Positions 52,113 through 60,402 of a stretch of 64,000 bases of DNA are shown piece after piece. The notes beneath the pieces were generated by a model. That model made no database searches, had not been told where the DNA came from, and worked only from the letters and a program-made list of their open reading frames with translations. How positions within the stretch are numbered: the first letter of the stretch is position 1; the number at the start of each line of letters is the position of its first letter. The DNA is from Martinezella multihospitum. Its GTDB lineage: Bacteria; Pseudomonadota; Alphaproteobacteria; Rhizobiales; Rhizobiaceae. The position numbers were made by a program, and so were the translations under genes. The stretch is from assembly GCF_900094585.1 (NCBI RefSeq), contig NZ_FMAG01000003.1, positions 806,001 to 870,000 on the forward strand, in the 5' to 3' direction.

Positions 52113-52442
52113 TTAGTCATAATGAAACACCTCCTCCATCATGGCCCACCACTCGCCTTCCTTGCGGGTCTCGAACGGCTTTTGACAGGGAATACACACG
52201 GACCACCATTCCTGGTTCTTCGGGCTTGCTGCCATCTTGCGCATATCGGCCTCGAAATCCTTGCCGACATATTCCCAATAGCCGAAGAGCAGGTTTTCCG
52301 GCTCCTTCAGGAAGATCGAGTAGTTGGTAATGTTGCAGTCTGAGATCAGCGCCAGGATCTCGGGCCAGACGGCTGCATGCAGCGCCTTGTATTCCGCGAC
52401 CTTGGCCGGCTCGAGGCCGATCACCATACCCATCCGCTGCAT
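52113..52442 (-). CDS. L-rhamnose/L-fucose mutarotase family (DUF718)
   Basis: A 109-residue protein of the RhaM/DUF718 family, which interconverts alpha and beta anomers of 6-deoxy sugars. Recognisable are the early conserved segment KALHAAVWPEILALI, CNITNYSIFLKEPENLLFGY, the Trp pair in NQEWWSVC and the C-terminal MEEVFHYD. GAGGAGG precedes ATG 52442. It lies 13 bases after the dehydratase gene, clearly in the same transcript. Its presence points to an L-rhamnose, L-fucose or similar aldose as the locus substrate. Confidence 0.88.
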   Translation of the reverse strand: MQRMGMVIGLEPAKVAEYKALHAAVWPEILALISDCNITNYSIFLKEPENLLFGYWEYVGKDFEADMRKMAASPKNQEWWSVCIPCQKPFETRKEGEWWAMMEEVFHYD

Positions 52443-52455
52443 GGCCAGTTCCTCC

Positions 52456-53568
52456 TCAGCCGTGGATTTCCCGGGTGAATTCGCCGATCGAGCGCGCCTT
52501 CACCGCTTCCCAGTCCCAGGCGATGCCGATGCCGGGCTCGGAGGGCGCCAGCGCCTTGCCGTCGACGATCTCCATGCCCTTGGTGGTGAGGTCGTCGAGC
52601 TGCGGGATGTATTCGACATATTTGCCGTTCGGCACGGCACAGGTGAGGCTGACATGCAGCTCCATCAGGAAATGCGGGCAAACCGGGATGTCGAAGGCTT
52701 CCGCCGCATGCGCCACTTTCAGCCAGGGCGTGATGCCGCCGATGCGAGCAACGTCGACCTGCACGATCGAGCAGGCGCCCTTCTGCATATATTCGCGGAA
52801 ATGCCGGATCGAATACATGGATTCGCCGACCGCTATCGGCGTCGGCGTCGATCGCGTCAACCGGATGTGCCCATCGAGATCGTCGGCCGGCAACGGCTCC
52901 TCGATCCAGGCAAGATCAAGCTCCTTCAGACGCGCTGCCCGGCGGATCGCCTCGTCGACGGTAAAGCCCTGATTGCAGTCGGTCATGATCTCGAAACCGG
53001 AGCCGAGCGCCAAACGCATCGCGGCCAATCGGTCGTAATCCTCCGAGCCGTGCGGCTTGCCGATCTTCACCTTCGAGCCGGAAAAGCCCCTGGCCTTTGC
53101 CTGCAGCGCATCCTCGACCAACGCTTCCTTCTCGATATGCAGCCAGCCGCCTTCCGTCGTGTAGAGCGGACAGCGATCCTTGGCGCCACCGGCAAGCTTC
53201 CAGAGTGGCAGGTTCTGCTTCTTGGCCCGCAGGTCCCACAGCGCGGTATCGACAGCGGCGAGCGCCAGTGCGGTGATAGGCCCGATGGTCGTCGCATGAG
53301 TGGCGAACTCTAGTCTGTGCCAGATCGCCTCGATGCAGTCTGCGTCCTCGCCGATCAGGAGCGGCACGAGATGATCGGACAGCAGCCGCATCACGGACGA
53401 GCCGCCGGTGCCGATCGTATAGCTGTAGCCGGTGCCGGCAGCCCCGTCGCTGTCGGTGATGGTGACGATCGGCGTCTCCTGGCTGACGAAGCTCTGGATC
53501 GCATCCGTCCGCTTCACCTTCGGCGGCAGGTCCACCATGCGCAATTCAATTTTCTCAATACGTGCCAT
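52456..53568 (-). CDS. Enolase superfamily acid-sugar dehydratase (MR subgroup)
   Basis: A 370-residue mandelate racemase-subgroup enzyme. All active-site residues are visible: K166-x-K168 (SKVKIGK), metal ligands D197 (MTDCNQG), E223 (WIEEPL) and E249 (VGES), the Asp-His dyad D272 and H299 (CPHF), and E319. These sit exactly two positions after the mandelate racemase numbers. In this neighbourhood a sugar-acid dehydratase (fuconate, rhamnonate or similar) is the most likely activity. It is 12 bases after the ABC ATPase gene and 13 before the mutarotase gene. Confidence 0.88.
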   Translation of the reverse strand: MARIEKIELRMVDLPPKVKRTDAIQSFVSQETPIVTITDSDGAAGTGYSYTIGTGGSSVMRLLSDHLVPLLIGEDADCIEAIWHRLEFATHATTIGPITALALAAVDTALWDLRAKKQNLPLWKLAGGAKDRCPLYTTEGGWLHIEKEALVEDALQAKARGFSGSKVKIGKPHGSEDYDRLAAMRLALGSGFEIMTDCNQGFTVDEAIRRAARLKELDLAWIEEPLPADDLDGHIRLTRSTPTPIAVGESMYSIRHFREYMQKGACSIVQVDVARIGGITPWLKVAHAAEAFDIPVCPHFLMELHVSLTCAVPNGKYVEYIPQLDDLTTKGMEIVDGKALAPSEPGIGIAWDWEAVKARSIGEFTREIHG

Positions 53569-53580
53569 GGGGGCTATTCC

Positions 53581-54678
53581 TCAGATTGCCAGGCTCTTGC
53601 CAGTTTCGGTGGAGAAGAGATGCGCCTGGCTGAGATCGAAGCTCATCTTCAGCTGTTCACCGCTCTTCAGCGCGCGCGGATTGAGCATGCGTGTCACCCA
53701 TTCGCGCCCGGCAAATTCGACGAAGACGAGCGTCTCGTTGCCGAGAGGTTCGGTGATGGCAACGGGCAAGGTCAGTTCGTAGACAGCCGATTCCGCGCCG
53801 GAATGCAGACCGTGGCCGGTCGGGAAGATATCGTCGGGCCTGAGACCGAAGGCGACCGTTTCGCCTTCCCGGACCCTGCCGGCAAACTGGCCCGGCAGCG
53901 GCAGACGATCGCCATTCTTGAAGACCAGCTCACCGCCCTTCAGCGTCGCCTCTTCGATGTTCATCGGCGGCGAGCCGATGAAGCCGGCGACGAAGCGCGT
54001 GGCTGGCCGCTTGAACACCTCGTCCGGCGTGCCGACCTGCTCGATATGGCCGTCGCGCATGATGACGATGCGGTCGGCCAGAGTCATGGCCTCGACCTGG
54101 TCGTGTGTCACGTAGACCACCGTCGACTGCACCTTGGCATGCAGCTTCTTGATCTCGGTGCGCATCTGCGTGCGCAGCTTGGCATCGAGGTTCGACAGCG
54201 GTTCGTCGAAAAGGAAGACCTCCGGCTGGCGCACGATGGCGCGGCCCATGGCGACGCGCTGGCGCTGGCCGCCGGAGAGCTGTGCAGGACGGCGATCCAT
54301 GAGCGCGTCGAGGCTCAGAATGGTCGCTGCCTCATTGACGCGTCTGTCAATCTCGGACTGCGGCTGCTTGGCGATCTTCAGCGAGAAGCCCATGTTCTCG
54401 CGCACCGTCATATGCGGATAGAGCGCGTAGGACTGGAACACCATGGAGATGTTGCGATCGCGCGGCGGCAGATCATTGACGACGGTGTCGCCGATCTCGA
54501 TCGTGCCGTCCGAGACGTCCTCCAGGCCGGCGATCATGCGCAGCGTCGTCGACTTGCCGCAACCGGACGGGCCGACTAGGGCGATGAACTCCTTGTCCGC
54601 AATATCGAGATCGATCCCGTGGACGATTTCCAGCGCACCATAGCGCTTGACGAGTTTTTTGAGGGAAACCTGAGCCAT
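53581..54678 (-). CDS. Sugar ABC transporter ATPase (MalK/UgpC type)
   Basis: A 365-residue ATPase. Walker A is GPSGCGKST, Q-loop MVFQSYALYPHMTV, signature LSGGQRQRVAMGRAI, Walker B VFLFDEPLSNLDAKL and H-loop VYVTHDQVEAM; the C-terminal third is the TOBE regulatory region of the MalK class. ATG 54678 gives the canonical start MAQVSLKKL; a longer in-frame extension overlaps the upstream permease gene. It serves the two adjacent permeases and the binding protein at 56.6 kb. Confidence 0.95.
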   Translation of the reverse strand: MAQVSLKKLVKRYGALEIVHGIDLDIADKEFIALVGPSGCGKSTTLRMIAGLEDVSDGTIEIGDTVVNDLPPRDRNISMVFQSYALYPHMTVRENMGFSLKIAKQPQSEIDRRVNEAATILSLDALMDRRPAQLSGGQRQRVAMGRAIVRQPEVFLFDEPLSNLDAKLRTQMRTEIKKLHAKVQSTVVYVTHDQVEAMTLADRIVIMRDGHIEQVGTPDEVFKRPATRFVAGFIGSPPMNIEEATLKGGELVFKNGDRLPLPGQFAGRVREGETVAFGLRPDDIFPTGHGLHSGAESAVYELTLPVAITEPLGNETLVFVEFAGREWVTRMLNPRALKSGEQLKMSFDLSQAHLFSTETGKSLAI

Positions 54679-54683
54679 TGAGA

Positions 54684-55550
54684 TCAACCTTTGACCGCAC
54701 CGAATGTCAGACCCGACACCAGATGCTTCTGAATGATGAAAGTGAGAGCGAGCGCCGGAATGATCATCACGACCGCCAGCGCGCACATGCCGCGCCAGTC
54801 GATGGTGAACTCGGCCGTATAGTCGAGCAAACCGACGGGCAGCGTCTTGGAATCAACGGAGCGTGTCAGCTGCGAGGCGAGAGCATATTCATTCCAGCAG
54901 GTGAGGAAGGCGAAGATGCCGGCCGATGCGATGCCGGGGCCTGCAAGCGGAAATTCCACCTGCCAGAAAGCCTGCCAGCGGGTGCACCCATCGATCTGGG
55001 CTGCTTCCGCCAGGTCCTTCGGCACCTGCCGGAAGAAGCCGTCGATCAGCCAGATTGTGAAGGGCACGTTCAGTGCGACATAGGTGAGGATGAGACCGAA
55101 ATGCGTGTCGATGATGCCGAGCCGCGCATAGACCATGAACAGCGGCAGCGAGAGCGCCACGCCGGGCACCGAGCGCGTCAGCATCAGCCCCAGGAACACG
55201 GCCGACTTGCCTGAGAAACGGAAGCGGGCAAAGGCATAGCCGCCGGACATGCCGATGACGAGCGCAATGGCGGTCGAGGTGATGGAGATGATCAGCGAGT
55301 TGCGGAAATAATCCCATACGGGAATGCCGCCCTGCCCCACACCGCCGAACATGGCGCGATAGGCTTCCAGCGACAGCTCCTGCGGTATCCAGACCGCGGG
55401 CTTCGCCATGATTTCCACGGTCGGCCGGAGCGAGCTGATGACGATCCAGAAGCCGGGCAGGCAGATGATGAGCATCGCGAGGAAAAGGCCGATGAGATAG
55501 GCGACCTTCCAGAGGCGGCGCTGCAGGCGTTGTTGAGCGTTGCGATCCAT
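54684..55550 (-). CDS. Sugar ABC transporter permease (MalG type)
   Basis: A 288-residue permease with six helices, the first being VAYLIGLFLAMLIICLPGFW. The ATPase-coupling motif is DLAEAAQIDGCTRWQAFWQV near residue 190. ATG 55550 has GGAG nine bases upstream; the GTG at 55559 would start inside the previous gene. It begins two bases after the partner permease stop and ends five bases before the ATPase start, a tight operon. Confidence 0.94.
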   Translation of the reverse strand: MDRNAQQRLQRRLWKVAYLIGLFLAMLIICLPGFWIVISSLRPTVEIMAKPAVWIPQELSLEAYRAMFGGVGQGGIPVWDYFRNSLIISITSTAIALVIGMSGGYAFARFRFSGKSAVFLGLMLTRSVPGVALSLPLFMVYARLGIIDTHFGLILTYVALNVPFTIWLIDGFFRQVPKDLAEAAQIDGCTRWQAFWQVEFPLAGPGIASAGIFAFLTCWNEYALASQLTRSVDSKTLPVGLLDYTAEFTIDWRGMCALAVVMIIPALALTFIIQKHLVSGLTFGAVKG

Positions 55551-55552
55551 GA

Positions 55553-56446
55553 TTACCACTCCGCTCCGATCTGGGTGCGGGCAAGCGCCAGCTTACGGAA
55601 GAAATAGACTGTGAAGGCGATGGACAGGAAGATCGAGACGTAGGCCATGGCGTTGGCGAGCCCCATCTGCGCGTCGGCGTAGGCGGTGCGCCCGACCAGC
55701 GTCCAGATCAGCTCCGTGCGCCGCGCCGGCCCACCATCCGTCATGATCTTGACGATGTCGTAGGCACGCGCGACGTCGAGCGAGCGGATCGTCATGGCGA
55801 TGAAGGCGAACGGCATCAGGAACGGCCAGGTGACGTAACGGAAGGTCTGCCAGCTGGTGCAGCCGTCTACCTTGGCGGCCTCGACCGGCTCCTGCGGCAT
55901 GGCGAGCAGGCCGGCAAGGATGAGGATCGCGAAGACCGAGGTCGACGACCAGACTTCGGCAATGACGATGGAAAACAGTGCCAGATTGCCGTCGATCAGC
56001 CAGGGAATGGCCGTCTCGGTAATGCCCAGGGATTGCAGGGCATTGTTGATGATGCCGACATTGTCGTTGAACATGAATTTGAACTGGAAGCCGACGAGAA
56101 CGGGCGAGAACATCATCGGAAACATCATCAGCGTGCGCAGCACGCGCTTGCCGTGGGTCGCCTTGTTGACCAGAAGAGCCAGTCCGAGACCAAGCAGCAT
56201 TTCCAGATTGAGCGCGATCGTCAAAAGCACGACGGTTCGCACGAAGGCGGCCAGAAACACCGGATCGGACAGGATGCGGATGTAGTTGCGCAGGCCGATG
56301 AAAGTGAAGAGCGTCGCCGGCCGCGTCAGGCGAAACGGCGTGAAGCTGGAATAGAAGGACAGAAGCAGCGGAAACAGAACCACGGCCACAAGGACGATGA
56401 TCGCCGGCAGAAGAAGCAGGACCGGTGGAGATATTCTTTTGAGCAT
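55553..56446 (-). CDS. Sugar ABC transporter permease (MalF type)
   Basis: About 297 residues with six helices, the first LLLLPAIIVLVAVVLFPLLL. The coupling motif is EPVEAAKVDGCTSWQTFRYV near residue 203, a CUT1-family signature. ATG 56446 is used; GTG 56455 is possible. A 188-base spacer separates it from the binding-protein gene and contains the hairpin TGCCGG/CCGGCA at 56517-56535, a likely mRNA stabiliser after the binding-protein gene. Confidence 0.92.
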   Translation of the reverse strand: MLKRISPPVLLLLPAIIVLVAVVLFPLLLSFYSSFTPFRLTRPATLFTFIGLRNYIRILSDPVFLAAFVRTVVLLTIALNLEMLLGLGLALLVNKATHGKRVLRTLMMFPMMFSPVLVGFQFKFMFNDNVGIINNALQSLGITETAIPWLIDGNLALFSIVIAEVWSSTSVFAILILAGLLAMPQEPVEAAKVDGCTSWQTFRYVTWPFLMPFAFIAMTIRSLDVARAYDIVKIMTDGGPARRTELIWTLVGRTAYADAQMGLANAMAYVSIFLSIAFTVYFFRKLALARTQIGAEW

Positions 56447-56634
56447 GGTTTGCACCTGTCGGCATTCCTCGGCAGCGTGGCCCGGACTGCGTGGAATGGA
56501 TTGCTTGGGACCGAGATGCCGGCAGCAAACCGGCAGGGCGGACCGGTTCCCTAAGGCGCCGATCGAAAACCATTCTCGAACTCAGTTTGCGGAAGTCCCG
56601 CCCTCTCCCGAGCGCAGGACTTCGATTGCATCGC

Positions 56635-57951
56635 TTAGAGCGCGCCGGCGTCCTTCAGGACATCGGTGGCCTTCTGGGCAGCGGCATCAAGCGCCTGCTT
56701 TGAGGTCTTGTCGCCGAGGATGGCAGCCTGAAGCTCCGGATAGACGACGTTGGAAATCTCGATCCATTGCGGCGTGCGCGGAACCGGGAAGGCATACTTC
56801 ATCGATTCCTGGAAGGTGCTCAACACTTCCTTCTTGTAAGGATCGGAAGCGGCCTGCTGGATATCCCAGTCCCATACGGCCTTGCGGGTCGGCAGCGTGC
56901 CGTTGGCGGCTTCAAGCTTCTGTGAATCGTCGTTGGTCAGGAACCAGACGAGAGAAGCGGCTGCATCCTTGTGGGCGCAGGATTCGGTGACCGAGAAGCC
57001 ATGATGGCCGGACCAGCCGGTGTGCTTGCCGGAGGAGCCGACGGGCTGCACGACGACGCCGACATTGCCGGCAATCTTCGAGGACTTCGGATCGTTGAAA
57101 TAAGTCGCCCAGCCCGGCCAGTCGAGATCGAGCGCAATGGAGCCGGAAGCGAAACCGGCGCCGAGGTCGTCCCACAGATAGTTGGTCGTGCCGGCCGGAA
57201 CGGCCTTGGCCTTGTACATGTTGACGAACCAGTCGAGCGCGCGCACGCCGGCTTCGGAGTTGAAGGCAGGCTTGCCGTCCTTGTCGAGATATTCGCCGCC
57301 TTCTGCGACCAGCATTTCATAGAAGCGGCCGTTGATCGCCTCTTCCTTGCCGGGGAACTGCGTGCCGAAGAAATTCGGCGGGTTGGAGAAGAAGATCGCC
57401 TGGTCGGAAACTTCCTTCCAGGTCTTCGGCGGCGCGAGGTCGTAGCCGTACTTCGCCTTGAAGGCCGTCTTCTTGGCCTCATCATTATAGAGGCTCTTCT
57501 GATAGTAGAGCGCCGAAACGTCGAACTGGGCGCGTGGCAGCATGATCAGGCGGCCGTCGATGGTCGAAGCCTGGATGGTCGAATCGACGAACTGCGCGAT
57601 TTCTTCCTTGGGCAGAAGCTTGGCGAGATCGGTGTAGAGGTCGGGGTACTGCGGCGCGAAGGACGAGTGGTTCGAGCCGACGCACCACGAAATGCTGCCC
57701 GATGCCATGTCCGACTTGATTTCCTTGTCGAGTTCGAAGTGGTTCTTCTTCGACAGAATGTTGACCTTGGCGCCCGTCTCCTTCTCCCACTCGGCAATGC
57801 GCGCGTAAAGCGGCTCGTATTGCTGACCGCCGATGAGCTTGGCATCGATCGTCACGCCCGGAAATTTGCCCGGCAGATCGGCGGCGAAGACCGAAGTGGT
57901 CGCAAGCAATGCCATCATGCCGGCAGCAAGACCGGCCTTCCAGTTCCTCAT
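56635..57951 (-). CDS. Sugar ABC transporter binding protein (family 1)
   Basis: A 438-residue periplasmic binding protein with a 23-residue signal peptide (GMMALLATTSVFAAD cleavage region). Family-1 features include ARIAEWEKETGAKVNIL near residue 50 and SSGKHTGWSGHHGFSVTESC near 310. ATG 57951 is preceded by GGGAGGAA. It is first in the leftward arm, divergent from the IclR gene across a 180-base regulatory gap. With the two permeases and the MalK-type ATPase it makes a complete CUT1 importer for the locus substrate. Confidence 0.94.
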   Translation of the reverse strand: MRNWKAGLAAGMMALLATTSVFAADLPGKFPGVTIDAKLIGGQQYEPLYARIAEWEKETGAKVNILSKKNHFELDKEIKSDMASGSISWCVGSNHSSFAPQYPDLYTDLAKLLPKEEIAQFVDSTIQASTIDGRLIMLPRAQFDVSALYYQKSLYNDEAKKTAFKAKYGYDLAPPKTWKEVSDQAIFFSNPPNFFGTQFPGKEEAINGRFYEMLVAEGGEYLDKDGKPAFNSEAGVRALDWFVNMYKAKAVPAGTTNYLWDDLGAGFASGSIALDLDWPGWATYFNDPKSSKIAGNVGVVVQPVGSSGKHTGWSGHHGFSVTESCAHKDAAASLVWFLTNDDSQKLEAANGTLPTRKAVWDWDIQQAASDPYKKEVLSTFQESMKYAFPVPRTPQWIEISNVVYPELQAAILGDKTSKQALDAAAQKATDVLKDAGAL

Positions 57952-58080
57952 CGAAATTCCTCCCTTTAAATCGGACCCCTTGTCCGATTGCCCTCTCGAC
58001 CCAAATATGGATCAATGATTTATAAGTAAACATCTTATTCATTGGCCGTCAAGCCGCGATCGTGCGCTTGTAAAATGCCT

Positions 58081-58098
58081 TCATTCATATATGAATGA
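58081..58098. promoter_or_regulatory. Candidate IclR operator
   Basis: An 18-bp perfect palindrome, TCATTCATATATGAATGA, lies 33 bases before the IclR gene start. Related half-sites (ATTCAT) occur at 58101-58106, and TTATTCATTGG is at about 58035-58045 near the binding-protein promoter, so one regulator could control both arms. Confidence 0.75.
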
Positions 58099-58131
58099 TG
58101 ATTCATGTTTCTTCGCATGGGGGACGTATTG

Positions 58132-58923
58132 ATGAGCATAGAAGACGACAGTGATCGCTACCGCGCTCCGGCGCTGGACAAGGGGCTCGACATACTAGAG
58201 CTGCTGGCGACGATCGATGGTGGATTGACGCAAGCCGAAATCGCCAAGGCGCTCAACAAGAGCCCGAACGAATTCTACCGCATGCTCGATCGCCTCGTGC
58301 GGCGCGGCTATGTGCAGCGGCAGGATGGCGATCGCTTCTATCTGACGCTGAAGCTCTTCGGCCTTGCGCATTATCATGCGCCGGTACGCCGCCTCGTTTC
58401 CTTCGCCACGCCGCTGATGCGCGAATTCTCCAATCGCGCCGAGCAGGCCTGTCATCTGGCGATCTACGATCGCGGCTCCGTCGTCGTCATCGCCCAGCAG
58501 GATTCGCCGACCTATTGGGGCATCTCGATCCGCGTCGGCGCGCAGATCAATCTCTATAATACCGGCTCCGGCCATATTCTTCTGGCATTCAAGGATGCAA
58601 AGCAGCGCCAGATGATGATCAACGAGCAGCGGCGCCAGGAGCAGGATGCGGAGGAACCGCCGGCCGATCTCGAGGAAAAGCTCTCGGCAATCCGCGAAAA
58701 GGGCTTCGAGACCATGAGCAGCCTGCAGACGAGCGGCGTACACAATATTTCCGCGCCTGTGCTGGCCATGGACGGCAACGCACTTGCCGCCCTCACCTGC
58801 CCCTATATCGAGCCCGTCAACCCGAAGGCGCCCACGCGCGAGCAGGTGGTCGAATATGTGCGGGAAGCAGCGAAGCAAATCTCCGAAACCGTGGCCGGTA
58901 CGGTCGAGAAGGCCGAGTTATAA
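58132..58923 (+). CDS. IclR family regulator of the sugar-acid locus
   Basis: A 263-residue IclR protein. The N-terminal winged HTH is LDKGLDILELLATIDGGLTQ then EIAKALNKSPNEFYRMLDRL; the C-terminal effector domain contains HLAIYDRGSVVVIAQQDS and ISAPVLAMDGNALAALTC. ATG 58132 follows GGGGGAC; upstream ATGs at 58105 and 58117 remain possible. It lies between the two arms of the catabolic locus and heads the rightward arm, 65 bases before the lactonase gene. The effector is probably a pathway intermediate. Confidence 0.92.
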   Translation: MSIEDDSDRYRAPALDKGLDILELLATIDGGLTQAEIAKALNKSPNEFYRMLDRLVRRGYVQRQDGDRFYLTLKLFGLAHYHAPVRRLVSFATPLMREFSNRAEQACHLAIYDRGSVVVIAQQDSPTYWGISIRVGAQINLYNTGSGHILLAFKDAKQRQMMINEQRRQEQDAEEPPADLEEKLSAIREKGFETMSSLQTSGVHNISAPVLAMDGNALAALTCPYIEPVNPKAPTREQVVEYVREAAKQISETVAGTVEKAEL

Positions 58924-58988
58924 TTTTTATTTGAATAAACTATTCTTCTGTGAGTATATGTTGAGCAAGCAGGTATGGGAGGAACACC

Positions 58989-59825
58989 ATGCTTTTCGAC
59001 AGCCATCTGCATATCGTCGACCGGAAACGTCTCGCCTATCCCTGGCTAGCCAGTGCCGGCGCGCTCAATCGCGACAGTCTTTACGAAGACTATGCCCGCG
59101 AGGCCAAGCGGCTTGGGATCACCGATACGCTTCACATGGAGGTCGACGTCGCCGAGGATGATATTGAACGGGAAACCGACTACGTCAAAGGCTTGAGCCG
59201 CGAGCCCGGCAGCCTGCTGCGCGGCGCCATCGCCGCCTGCCGCCCGGAGAGCCCGGATTTTCCCGCCTATCTCGAACGCGTACTTGCCGATCCCTTCGTC
59301 AAAGGCTTCCGCCGTGTGCTGCATGTCGTGCCCGACGATGTCTCCGAGAGCGCCCTCTTCCGCGAGAACCTGAAGAGACTCAGCAATACGAGACTGACTT
59401 TCGATCTCTGCGTGCTCCCGCATCAGATTTCCAAGGCGATCGCGCTCGCCGATCTCAATCCGAACGTCCAGTTTATCCTCGACCATTGTGGCGTGCCCGC
59501 TGTCAAAAAGCAGCTCAGCGAAGTCTGGTCTGCCGGAATATCAGACATAGCCAAACGCCCGAACGTGATCGTCAAGATCTCCGGCGTCGTCGCCTATACC
59601 GATCCCGACAGCTGGTCGCCGGAAACGCTGCGGCCCTTCGTCGAACATTGCATTGCAAGCTTCGGCTGGAACCGCGTCATCTGGGGCAGCGACTGGCCGG
59701 TCTGCACGCTCGGCGGCAATCTCTCCACCTGGGTCGCCGCCACCCATGCACTGATGCAAGGCGTAAGCGCCGACGAACGCAACAGCCTTTACCACCTTAA
59801 TGCCAAGCGCCTCTGGTCTCTCTGA
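58989..59825 (+). CDS. COG3618 amidohydrolase, predicted sugar lactonase
   Basis: A 278-residue metal-dependent hydrolase of the amidohydrolase-2 group. It has the H6-x-H8 motif (FDSHLHIVD), the conserved FILDHCGVPAV and the terminal metal Asp in WGSDWPV. COG3618 includes L-fuconolactonase, which opens the lactone made by sugar dehydrogenases. TGGGAGGA precedes ATG 58989. It fits as step three of the locus pathway (dehydrogenase, lactonase, dehydratase). It is followed at 30 bases by a MaoC gene. Confidence 0.86.
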   Translation: MLFDSHLHIVDRKRLAYPWLASAGALNRDSLYEDYAREAKRLGITDTLHMEVDVAEDDIERETDYVKGLSREPGSLLRGAIAACRPESPDFPAYLERVLADPFVKGFRRVLHVVPDDVSESALFRENLKRLSNTRLTFDLCVLPHQISKAIALADLNPNVQFILDHCGVPAVKKQLSEVWSAGISDIAKRPNVIVKISGVVAYTDPDSWSPETLRPFVEHCIASFGWNRVIWGSDWPVCTLGGNLSTWVAATHALMQGVSADERNSLYHLNAKRLWSL

Positions 59826-59855
59826 GGCCGGCGTATTTTACTGAAAGATAATGCC

Positions 59856-60401
59856 ATGACCGCCACCGTCGGCGTATCCAGCACCCATCCGAAGACCATG
59901 CCGGCCGATCACGCCGAAATCCCCGTCTGGAATTCGGAAAACTGGTTCTATGAGGATTTCGAAGTCGGCCACAAGATCCGCTCGCTGCGCCGCACGATCT
60001 CAGAAGGCGAGTCGCAGCAGTTCAATGCGCTGGTGCTCGACATGCACCCTTATGTCAGCGACCAGATCTTCGCTGAAACCGAAGGTCTGTTCGGCAAGCG
60101 GCTAGTTGCCGGCGCCTTCGTCTTTTCCGCCGGCCTCGGGCTCGTCGCCACCAATTGCGTCAACGCCTTTTCCTATGGCTACGACAAGCTGCGCTTCATC
60201 AAGCCCACCTTCATCGGCGACAGCATCTACACCATCCGCACCAATCTCGATAAGCAGCCGAAATATGCCGAACTCGGCCTGATCCGTTCCTCCTATGAAG
60301 TCTTCAAGGGCGAAGGTGAGCTGGTGCTCTATTGCGAGCATATCCAGACGGTGCGCTACAAGAATGGCCGGCCGACGGACGCGCCGCCGCTGAAAGTCTG
60401 A
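59856..60401 (+). CDS. MaoC-like hot-dog protein lacking the catalytic His
   Basis: A 181-residue MaoC-type protein with an N-terminal extension of about 30 residues. Its core [18 protein letters not shown] closely matches the other cluster MaoC, but the active-site loop reads LDMHPYVSD: Asp62 is kept, while the His position is Val67 and the Asn is His64. It may have altered chemistry or be non-catalytic, perhaps pairing with the 153-residue MaoC or the CoA-transferase. One base separates it from the CoA-transferase gene, so the two are co-translated. Confidence 0.83.
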   Translation: MTATVGVSSTHPKTMPADHAEIPVWNSENWFYEDFEVGHKIRSLRRTISEGESQQFNALVLDMHPYVSDQIFAETEGLFGKRLVAGAFVFSAGLGLVATNCVNAFSYGYDKLRFIKPTFIGDSIYTIRTNLDKQPKYAELGLIRSSYEVFKGEGELVLYCEHIQTVRYKNGRPTDAPPLKV

Positions 60402-60402
60402 C

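Noticed and set aside
50322..52343. Long 673-codon plus-strand open frame opposite MaoC and Gfo/Idh genes
   Set aside because: Antisense shadow of high-GC codon use; the minus-strand genes have clear families, starts and motifs.
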